NCBI GenBank assembly: GCA_000226015.1
Contig: JH153354.1
Location: 31,936 to 82,483, forward strand
DNA from: Mnemiopsis leidyi
Taxonomy: Eukaryota > Ctenophora > Tentaculata > Lobata > Bolinopsidae
Direction of reading: 5' to 3'
DNA length: 50,548 bases
The notes under the pieces were generated by a model. The model did no database searches and had not been told where the DNA came from. It was given only the letters and a program-made list of their open reading frames with translations. Made by a program: the position numbers and the translations under genes. Shown piece by piece: positions 10,501 to 22,500 of the stretch (position 1 is its first letter; every line of letters starts with the position of its first letter).

Positions 10501-13500
10501 ACACAACTAGAAGGAATAGTTGCTAGTTGGTGCAAGCAGATTGAGCAGGTCCTAGCTCAGTCAGAACAGATGAGGAAAGAGGCGGACGACACTGGTCCAA
10601 ACTCCGAACTGGTATACTGGAAAGAAAGAATGGCCAGTTTCAATGCGTGAGTATCTTGCTCTTCATCAAATATGGTATTGGTACCTTCTACAATTTTTCT
10701 CTACGGGAACACAGGATTGCATAGCTTTAATTACGGGCTCTTCGCAGATTGCTGGACCAAATCAAATCGCAGCCTTGCAAGACGACGATCGGTATCCTGT
10801 TTGCCGCCAAGAGTAAGATCATCAAACACTGGAAGACATTGGACGCCAGGATAACTGACGCAGCAAACGAAGCCAAAGACAACGTCAAGTACCTCTACAC
10901 CTTAATGAAGTTCTGCAAACCTCTGAAGAGGTGCAGCCCAGTGGAGATGTTGGACTGTATTCCTGGCTTGATCAACGCGATCCGCATGATCAACTCTATC
11001 TCCAGATATTACAACACCTCAGAGAGAATGACTAGTCTTTTTGTTAAAGTCACCAACCAGGTTTATAAAATTTTAAGATTTTCTACATGCAGAGCCAAAA
11101 TTGGAACAAAAATTATATATTGCTAGGTAAGTTTTCATAAGTTTGCAGCAATTCAGCACCACAATTACACATTTCTGAAGGATTAAAAATTCAAACTTCT
11201 TATCCTCAGATGGTATCAGCCTGCAAAAACTACATCTTAAAAGACGTGAGCAAGGTATGGGAACTGCCACGAGACCAAGCTTTGCAGCGCATAGAAGACT
11301 GTCTCCATCTTAACACGGAGTACCAGGCATGCTTCAGAAGAACCAAAGAAAAGCTCAAAGAAAGTCCGAACGACAAACAGTTTGATTTCAGCGAAAAATA
11401 CATCTTTGGCAAGTTTGAAATCTTCTCTCGTCGTCTAGAAAAAGTGAAAGACATGCTCCTGACAATGGACAGATTCAGCATCCTTGCTATTTCCAAGATT
11501 GAAGGGATGGATGCCCACAACAAACAGTGGACGTCGGTCGTTGGAATGGCGAAGAAAAAGAACTATGATATCTTGGATCACCGAAGACAAGAGTTTGAAG
11601 TTGATTATGACGACTTCTTGAGAGCTGTTGAGTTGCTGCAATCCAAGCTACAAAAGCACATGGAGACATGCGTCGATAGACAAACAAGTGTAAGTTTTAT
11701 AAAGATTTTGGTTTCTCTTGCTTCAATTTCTTGCTCCCTAATCCAGTAATCCCTCGCCCCCTCGGTTTCACCATTTAACGCTTGAATTGCAAGTTTATGC
11801 TCGTATAAGTTTTCGCTGTTTCGATTTTGATTTCGTCAAAACAATAAACCGTTATTTTCTTATTTTGTCAATAAAACACGTCCACGATAGAGCATAGGTA
11901 TATACTAGTAATTTTCTGTTCAATTTACTAAATCAAAGCGTTTTAGACATGGAAGTCGCTGCTGATGCTTAAGAAGTTTGAAGACATGCCACAGCTGCAG
12001 TTAGACTTGGAAGAGAAATGGTTCAAGTGTCTCATCTCATACGGAAAGTTAGTTTCGTTTCGATGAAGTTAAGCTCAAAGAAATTCGCTGGAATTTAGTT
12101 TAGAAAGTTTGAACTCTGCCGAAGATAGCTATGTATATGAGAATTGGGATTAATAAAAATCTGTTTCCCCAACAAACTTTCTATCCAGAGATCTGGAGAA
12201 CATCAGAAAGCAGTACCAGAAACTGAAAGATAATCCGCCAATCCCTCGAAATATGCCTCCTATATCTGGTAGAATAGCTTGGGCAAGGCAACTTTACGAA
12301 GTGATTGACAAGCCCATGCAGCTACTTGGCACTCAGAAGCACATCGTGAACACCGCTGAGGGAAGAAAGATTGTGAAGAACTTCAACAGAATGGCGGCTG
12401 TCCTGGTTGAGTTTGAGGTAATGTCATATTGGTTTCAAGTTAAACTGCTATTTACTACGGTTTGTCTTTCGTGCTACTTACAGTTACACTCGTTGGTTTG
12501 TCACCAGTATTCCTAGTATTAAAGTTCCTAGTATCAAATAGATAAAGTTCCTAGTATTAAATAAATATAGTACCTAGTTTTAGATAAATAAAGTTTCTAG
12601 TTTTGAATAAATAAAGTTCCTCGTTTTAAATAAATAAAGTTCCTAGTTTTAAGTAAATAAAGTTCCTAGTTTTAAATAAATAAAGTGCCTAGTTTTAAAT
12701 ATAGTGACCTCGACATATTTATGGTCCGTGCTTAAAGCGTTTGATTCACAATAAAAATATTCTATATTTACGGATAATCTGGATAGTGGATTTCTATAAC
12801 CTATCTCTTGTTACAGGTCCTTTACCACAAAGGCTGGACCCAGGCTGTAGAGAAAGCTATCACCGGTTTAAAATCGTCCCTGCTGGTAGAACATCCCGAA
12901 ACCAAAAAACTGTATGTTAACATGGACCCCCATGTTTGGGAACTCCTCAGAGAAACTAGGATCATGATCCTGATGGAACTCGAGGTTTGGATTACGAAGT
13001 TCTTCTTTTTGAAAAAAACTGGAAACCATTTTCAAGTGTAACTTAGAACCTTTTTGTGTAACCTAAAATCAAAGTTTTACATTTAGAATTGTTGGTATCA
13101 ATTTTACCGTGAGTCGATTATTTTACTGTCTAAAAGTGGACTCAAAATTTATGCCCATGCCAATTTTTTGCAATTTGATCTTAGTATTTTAGCTTTTTTT
13201 AGTACGCCGCTTTTTAATATTTGAGAAATTGCTCTCTTTCAGGTTCCTAATGCTGCAAAATCTCTCCGAGTCAACATATACACGATGAAACACAACTGGA
13301 CACGCCTCGAATCAATCCTGGCTGATTATGATTCACTTATCAAACAGATACCTAAGATCTTTTTAAGAGCAATGGGACCTATAATATCCCGTGTAGATGA
13401 AGCAATAAAGCCGGGTAAATCTATCATGTCCTGGACCTCGATGAATCTCGATAGTTATACAAAGAACATCTATGTCGAGTTGAACAACTTGGAAAAAGTC

Positions 13501-16500
13501 ATGAGGAGAGTTCGTGATATGCATGATGTTCAGCTTGAAAGTGTTTTGGCATCTATTTCTGCATCTCCACTGGTTGAGATTCCTCAAGACGATGTTTACG
13601 CTGTTGACGAGTTCCTGGACATGTTTGAGAGGGAGACCAAGGCCAAATGCACCAAACTGGCCAGGCAGATGGAACTCATTGAGATATCTCTACATGATAT
13701 CATCACCTATTTGAAACAGAATTACAACGAATACGAGTTGGTTGGCCTGTCTGATCAGTACAAGTGTCTCCGACCCGAGGGCAAGAACCAGACCAGGTGT
13801 ACTGAATGTCTCCCCTGCTGCATCTTCAACGTGGTCCAATACTTCCACAGCCGTTCAACTGAAGCCCTTGTCAAGTGTACGAGAAATTCTCTCGACGCCA
13901 TCAGGAGAAGATTCATTATCTCAACTGCTAATCAGTTCATGAAGTCATCCCGGGATCAGGTCCAAGAACCAAAACCACCTCTATTCAAGGCTGACATCTG
14001 CCTTGCAATCCCCCAGACAGTCATGAAACCAAGTCTCGATGATGTACAGGGATGTCTCAACAAGGCTGTTCAGATGCTCCTCCAAGCTTGCCAGACTATC
14101 AAGGATTGGGGCAAACCAGATCCTGAAGATGGCAGGCATAAGGTCTTCTGGAAAGCTATCAGTGAACACAAAGACATCCAGAAGGTTGTGATTATACTCA
14201 ACACAATTGTCAACAGCACTATTGTGGAGGTAAATGCCGCTCTCTCAAGTTTCTCAAACTACAACTATTTGTGGAAAGACAACAAGGATGAAGAACTGAA
14301 AGCATTCTTAAAGATTGATCCTACTCTATCAGAGTTTGAGGCTAAGATAGGATATTACGAAAAAGAGGGTGCTGAGATCATTGGCATGACATCTGATAAG
14401 CAAGTGGGTGCCATTCTTATGAAGAGCGAACCCCTGAGAGTCGCACTGAAAGCCGAGTGTGACAACTGGAAAAATGTGTATGCTACCTGTCTCAACCAGA
14501 GAGTGAAGAACGATATGAACGACCTGATTGAGTTCATCAATGAGATGTCAAAGAAGCTTGGCCGAAACATCTCAGACTTGGACGATGTTCGGAATGCTAT
14601 GTCAGCGTTGTCCAAAATGCGTGAGGCTGAAATAAAAGTAGACATGACTATTGGTCCAGTTGAAGAGGCGTACGCTATGTTGTCCCGTCATGATTGTCAT
14701 GTGATGCGCGAAGAGGTCGAGAATGTTGACACTCTACAATATCGCTGGACGAAGGTTCTCTCCCAATCCCACAAAGTACAGAACCACCTTCTCTCTATTC
14801 AACCCAACTTCCGCAAGGACTTAGTGAACAATATTACGGTTTATAGAGACGCTGTCGATGATTTTATCGGAGACTATGATGGCAAAGGTCCCATGGAATT
14901 GGGCATCACACCACAGGAGGCCTCCGAGAGAGTGAGCATCTTCCAAGTTAAGTTTGATGACATGTGGCAGAAGTATGAGACTTATTCAGGTGGCGAGGAA
15001 CTGTTTGGTCTGCCTGTAACCGAATATCCTGAACTGCACAAAACGAAGAGGGAACTTACTCTTCTCCAGAAACTTTATGGACTTTACAATGACGTCATCA
15101 ACACCGTAAATGGTTATTATGACATCAACTGGCACGAGGTAGACATTGAGCAGATTATGACGGAGCTTGTCGATTTCCAAAACAAGTGCAGAAAACTGCC
15201 TAAAGGTTTGAAGGATTGGGAGGCGTTCCTGGATCTGAAGAAAAAGATTGATGACTTCAACGAATGTTGTCCTCTTTTGGAGATGATGGCCAACAAAGCA
15301 ATGGAGAAACGTCACTGGACCCGAATAGAAGACCTTACTAGCTACAAGTTTGATATCGAGTCTGAAACTTTCCAACTACGAGACATCATGAAGGCACCGC
15401 TCCTCAAATACAAAGAAGACATTGAGGACATTTGTGTGGCTGCCGTTAAGGAGAGGGATATTGAAGGAAAACTCAAGCAAGTTATCGCCGAATGGAGCAC
15501 TCAGGAGTTCTCCTTTGGTTCATTCAAGACCCGGGGTGAGTTATTGTTAAAGGGCAACGAAACCGCTGAGATCGTCTCCCTGATGGAAGATTCTCTTATG
15601 ATCCTGGGTTCTTTGCTCAGTAATCGATACAACGCTCCTTTCAAGGCTAACATTCAAAAGTGGGTCGCCAATCTGACAGGAACAACCGAGATAATTGAGC
15701 AGTGGCTGCTGGTGCAGAATCTTTGGATCTACTTGGAGGCTGTTTTTGTCGGAGGAGACATTGCCAAGCAGCTTCCTCAAGAGGCAAAGCGGTTTGCCAA
15801 CATTGACAAAAGCTGGGCCAAGATCATGGCATATGCTCATGAGAACCCCAACGTTGTTCAGTGTTGTGTTGGTGATGAAATGTTGGCGCAGCTCCTCCCT
15901 CATCTCTTGGAACAACTTGAAATCTGTCAGAAGTCTCTGACCGGTTATCTCGAGAAGAAAAGACTCCTCTTCCCCAGGTTCTTCTTCGTTTCTGATCCTG
16001 CACTTCTTGAGATCCTGGGTCAAGCTAGTGATTCTCACACCATCCAGAACCACTTGCTGTCTGTCTTTGACAACATTAGATATGTCACATTTGATGAAAA
16101 GGTTTACGATAAGATTCTGGAAATCATATCACAGGAGGGCGAGACTGTGGATCTGGTGACAACCGTCATGGCACAGGGTAATGTCGAGACCTGGCTTGGA
16201 GCTCTTCTCAAGTCAGCCCAGGAGTGTGTACATTTCGTTATCCGAACTGCGAGCATGGCCCTTCAAGACCCTAACTTCAAACTCGTTGAATTCTTATTCA
16301 ACTATCAAGCTCAGGTTGGCCTGCTTGGTCTCCAAATGTTGTGGACTAAAGAAGCAGAGGTTGCTATGAGTCAAGCACGTAGCGACAAGAAGATCATGGC
16401 CACTACTGATCAAAAGTTCTTGGACATGTTGAACCAGCTTATTGAAGTTACAACACGAGAGCTTACCAAAATGGAGAGGACAAAGTTCGAAACCTACATC

Positions 16501-19500
16501 ACCATCCACGTGCATCAGCGCGATATCTTCCACGAACTAGTCCAGATGCACGTCAAATCGGTCAACGATTTCGAGTGGACCAAGCAGAGCAGGTTCTACT
16601 TTGACGAGGACAATGACGTTTGCCAGATTTCCATCACTAACGTTGACTTTTCTTACCAGAACGAGTTCCTGGGTTGTACTGATCGTCTTGTTATCACTCC
16701 TCTCACTGACAGATGTTACATCTCCATCGCTCAAGCCTTGCACATGAGTCTGGGAGCTGCTCCTGCTGGACCGGCTGGAACTGGAAAAACCGAATCCGTC
16801 AAAGACATGGGGAGGTGTCTGGGTAAGTTCGTGGTCGTGTTCAACTGTTCCGATCAGATGGATTTCCGAGGTCTGGGCCGTATCTACAAGGGTCTTGCTC
16901 AATCTGGTTGCTGGGGATGCTTTGACGAGTTTAATCGTGTTGAGTTACCTGTACTTTCTGTAGCTGCTCAGCAAATTGCTGTCGTACTTTCCTGTAAGAA
17001 GGAGCGCAAGAAAGAGTTTATCTTCACGGACGGTGATGTGGTCAGTCTTGATCCCGAGTTTGGTCTCTTCTTGACGATGAACCCTGGTTACGCTGGACGA
17101 CAAGAGTTGCCTGAAAATCTGAAGATCAACTTCAGAACTGTAGCTATGATGGTGCCTGACCGTGAAATCATCATGAGAGTCAAGCTTGCTTCAGTAGGAT
17201 TCATGACCAACGTGGTCCTAGCCGGCAAATTCTTCACCCTGTACAAGCTTTGCGAGGAACAGCTGTCTAAGCAAGTCCACTACGATTTCGGTCTTAGAAA
17301 CATCTTATCAGTCCTCAGGACTATGGGTGCGTTCATGAGAAGTAACAAAGAAATGTCTGAGGACAGCATCATGATGAAAGTTATGAGAGACATGAACTTG
17401 TCTAAATTGGTCGACGAAGATGAACCTCTCTTCCTGTCTCTGATTGATGATTTGTTCCCATCGCTGGTTCTCCCGACAGTCGGCTATCCTGAACTAGAAG
17501 CGTGCATCGCCGAAAAGGTGAGCGATATGGGTCTCGTAAACCACCCTCCCTGGAACCTCAAAGTTATCCAGTTGTACGAAACTCAACGAGTTCGTCACGG
17601 CATGATGACACTGGGACCCTCCGGTGCTGGAAAGACAATGTGTATTTACGCTCTGATGAAATCTATGACTCAAATGGGACAGCCTCATCGTGAGATGAGA
17701 ATGAATCCTAAAGCCATCACTGCACCTCAAATGTTCGGTCGATTAGACGTTTCCACGAATGATTGGACTGATGGAATTTTCTCCACCTTATGGAGAAAGA
17801 CACTAAAAATAAAGAAATCAGAGTTTGTCTGGCTCATTCTTGACGGTCCAGTAGATGCCATTTGGATTGAAAATTTGAATTCTGTGTTAGATGACAACAA
17901 GACTCTAACGCTTGCCAACGGAGATCGAATACCTATGTCACCAAATGCCAAGATTATTTTCGAAGTGCACAACATCGACAATGCTTCCCCTGCCACCGTA
18001 TCTAGAAACGGTATGGTCTTCATGTCAGCGTCTGTCCTGAACTACGATCCAATCACAAGTGCTTGGCTGTCTAAGCTTCCTCCTATGCAGGCTGATGTAT
18101 TCAAAAGTCTCATTAATCACTGCTTTGAGGACACATATCAGTACTATGAAATCTCTCTGAAGCCTAAGATGGAAATCCTTGAATGTATTCTAGTCGCCCA
18201 ATTCATCTCAATTATCAACGGACTGTTGCCTCCAGCTGACGCTGCCAAGCAACCTTCTAATGCTCACCTGGAACGTCTGTATGTGTTCGCTCTCATGTGG
18301 AGTATGGGAGCTATACTTGAGCTGGAGGACAGAGTTAAATTCCAAGCATTCCTCGAGGAGAAGGGAGGGCTCAGCTTGCCAAAGTGTGATTCGGACACCA
18401 CTATATTCGAGTACTACGTTACTGACGATGGTGAGTGGGCCCATTGGAATGTTAAAGTTATGGAGTATGCTTATCCTCAGGATAGTGTTCCCAGATACGA
18501 CTCCATCCTTGTTCCCAATGTTGACAACACGTGTACTGAATTCCTCCTGGATACCATCTCCAAACAGGGCAAAGGAGTTCTACTGATCGGCGAGAGTGGT
18601 ACCGCCAAGACAGTTATTGTCAAGGCATACTGCGGCAAATATGACCCCGACATGCACCTCTACAAGGCCATGAACTTCTCATCAGCCACAACTCCTGGTC
18701 TTTTCCAGGGTGCGATCGAGAGCTACGTCGATAAAAGGATGGGTAGCACCTACGGTCCTCCTGCTGGAAAGAAGATGACAGTGTTTATCGATGACGTGAA
18801 CATGCCCGTTATTAATGAGTGGGGCGATCAGATCACCAACGAGATCGTGCGACAGCTGATGGAAAACAAAGGCTTCTACAACCTTGACAAGCCTGGTGAC
18901 TATACAAGTATTGCTGATGTGCAAGTCGTTGCTGCTATGATCCATCCAGGTGGTGGCCGAAACGATATTCCAGAACGACTCAAACGTCAGTTTTGTGTGT
19001 TTAACTGTACCCTCCCATCTGACAACAGTATGGATCTTATCTTTAAAACCATAGCCGGTGGTTACTTCACAGAGTCGAGAAACTTCGTGCCGGAAGTTGG
19101 CAAGATTTCTAAAAAGCTTGTCCCGACAACTAGAAAACTGTGGCAATCCGTTAAAAAGAAGCTCCTTCCAACCCCTGCTAAGTTCCATTACATCTTCAAC
19201 TTGCGTGACCTGAGTAGAATTTGGAAAGGAATGCTCAAAGTAACTAGCGATATTATTGACTCGGCCGACAAGACCTTGGCTTTGTGGTACGGTGAAGTCA
19301 ACAGAGTTATTGGAGATAGGTTCACTAATCAGAAAGATTGTGACTGGCTTCACAGTGCCTGTGTCGAAGTGATTAACGAGGAAATTGGCCCCGAATTTGG
19401 TGGAAAACTCCACAAGGATATCATCTTTGCAGACTTCATGAGAGAACCACCAGAGCCAACCGGCGAAGAACCAGACGATGCTGAATTTGAAGCACCCAAG

Positions 19501-22500
19501 ATCTACGAACAAGTTGATGTGAAAGAAGAGCTTCCCGCAAAGCTAAGGTCCTATCAAGAAATGTACAACGAGACCGTTAGAGGAGCCGGAATGGATCTCG
19601 TATTTTTCAAGGATGCCGCTATTCATCTTACTCGTATCTCAAGGATTTTGTCCATGCCTATCGGCCACGCTATGTTGGTTGGCGTCGGTGGCTCAGGTAA
19701 ACAGTCATTGACAAGACTTGCCTCTTACATCGCTGGTTATGAAATATTCCAAATTACTTTGTCCAGAACTTACAACGCACAGAATCTTTTGGATGACCTG
19801 AAAATTTTATACCGAATCGCTGGGCTGAAAGGAAAAGGTGTAACATTTATCTTCACTGACAATGAGATCAAGGACGAAAACTTCCTTGAGTCGATGAACA
19901 ATCTCATTGCGTCCGGTGAGATTTCCGGCATGTTCCAGCGTGATGAAATCGACGAGATTCTCGGAGAACTTGGTCCGGTCATGAAAAAAGAAATGCCCAG
20001 ACATCCTCCAACAAACGAGAACCTTTACGAATACTTCATCAACCGAGTTAAGGAAAACTTGCACGTTGTACTGTGCTTCTCTCCAGTCGGCGAAAAGTTC
20101 AGAACAAGATCTCTTAAGTTCCCTGGTCTATTTTCTGGTTGCACCATGGATTGGTTCATGAGATGGCCCAAGGATGCTCTAATTGAGGTTTCGAATCACT
20201 TCTTGAGCTCGTATAAGATGGACACTCCTGAAGACGTAAAACTTAGCATCATCAACAGTATGGGTGTCATCCAAGATGGAGTTGCTGAGACATGTATTGA
20301 ATACTTTAACAGATACAGGAGACAAACTCATGTGACCCCGAAATCATACCTTTCCTTCTTGGACGGTTTTAAAATCATCTATACGGAAAAATATGATGAA
20401 ATCAAGATTTTGGCCTCAAGGATGGAAACTGGTCTGGCTAAACTACTGGAGGCGAGTCAAAGTGTAGCAGAGCTGAGCGAAATGCTGGTTGTAAAAGAAA
20501 AAGATCTTGCTGTTGCCAGTAAAGAAGCCGATGTTGTGCTACAAGAGGTAACCGTATCCGCCACTGCTGCAGAGAAAGTTAAAGCTGCTGTCCAAAAAGT
20601 GAAAGACAAAGCTCAAGCAATTGTCGACGAAATCTCCAAAGACAAATCCATCGCGTCAACAAAGTTGGCTGCTGCCGAACCAGCTCTTCTTGAAGCTGAA
20701 AGGGCTCTCAGTACCATCAAAGCAGCAGATATTGCTACTGTTCGTAAACTCGGTAAACCACCTCATTTGATTATGCGTATTATGGACTGTGTGTTGCTTC
20801 TCTTCCAAAAGCCACTTTCAAAGATTCTAATGGATGCTGACAAACCTGGTTTCATTGTTACTAGTTGGGGCGATGCTCTCAAGCTGATGGGAGATACCAA
20901 GTTTCTTAATAACCTCTTGACATTCCCCAAAGATACCATCAACGATGAGGTCGTCGAGTTGCTGGAGCCGTACTTAGCCGCAGAAGACTTCAACCTTGAA
21001 AGAGCCAAGGCTGTGTCTGGTAATGTTGCTGGTCTTCTCAGTTGGTGTCGAGCTATGTCCTTCTTCTTCTCGATCAACAAGGAGGTACTTCCTTTGAAAG
21101 CTAATTTGGCCGTTCAAGAAGGTCGATTGCAAATTGCCAATACTGATCTGGCAGAGGCACAAGCTCAGTTAGACGAGAAACAGAAAGAGCTTGACCTTGT
21201 ACAAGCCAAGTTTGATGCTGCAGTATCTCACAAGCAAGCTCTAATGGACGATGCTGAGGCGACACGAAGAAAGATGACAAATGCCACTGCGTTGATTGAG
21301 GGTCTTGCCGGTGAGAAAACTAGGTGGACAGAAGCAGGTCTACGTTTCAGCGACCAGATAAAACGTCTCGTTGGTGATGCTCTTCTCTGTACTGGGTTCC
21401 TCTCATATTCCGGTCCATTTAATCAAGAGTTCAGAGATATTCTCATCAAAAACTGGAAAACTATGTGTATGAGAAACAAAATTCCGTTCTCCGAGGATCT
21501 CGACCTGATTAAGATGCTTGTTGATAACGCAACATCAGGTGAATGGGTACTGCAAGGTCTCCCAACGGACAATCTTTCCATTCAGAATGGTATAATCGTC
21601 ACCAAGGCAACACGCTATCCTCTCCTTATCGATCCTCAAGGTCAAGCCACAATATGGATCAAAAAGAAAGAGGGAAACAATGAATTGACTGTCTCTCAGC
21701 TGAACAACAAGTACTTCCGGACACATCTTGAAGATGCCCTTTCTCTTGGTCGACCGTTCTTACTTGAGGATGTTGAGGAAGAGTTGGATCCTGCCTTGGA
21801 CAACGTCCTCGAGAAGAACTTTATCAAACAAGGTTCAACCTTCAAGGTAAAGGTCGGAGACAAGGAGTGCGACGTGATGAAAGGTTTTAGGATGTATATC
21901 ACGACAAAGCTCCCAAATCCTGTTTATACCCCCGAGATTTCAGCCAGAACCAGCATCATCGACTTTACTGTCACACAGAAGGGTCTGGAGGATCAGCTGC
22001 TGGGTCGTGTTATCCTCACTGAGAAGGCTGAGTTGGAGAGTGAGAGGAACAAACTCATGGAGGAAGTCAATGCAAACAAGAAGCGTATGCAGGATCTGGA
22101 AGACAACTTGCTGAAACGTCTGACCGAGACCCAGGGCTCACTCGTTGAAGATGAAGACTTGATCGTTGTACTTCAGGTTACCAAGAAAACTGCTCAAGAT
22201 GTCAGTGAAAAGCTGAGCATTGCTGCCGAAACAGAAATCAAGATCAACACCGCGAGAGAGGAGTACCGTCCAGTGGCCACCAGGGGCAGTATTCTTTATT
22301 TCTTGATCGTAAGTATGTCTATGGTAAACAACATGTACCAGACATCTCTACGTCAGTTCCTCATCGAGTTCGATCTCAGCTTGGCAAGGTCCGATAAGTC
22401 TCCCATCACAGCCAAGCGTATCAAGTTCATTATTAGTTACTTGACGTTTGCTGTCTTCAAGTACACAGTAAGAGGTCTCTATGAGGAGGACAGATTCCTG

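Noticed and set aside
18682-19512. 276-codon minus-strand open frame, and many other long minus-strand frames within 13.2-24.3 kb
   Set aside because: They are antisense shadows of the dynein exon, whose plus strand carries unmistakable AAA+ motifs throughout.
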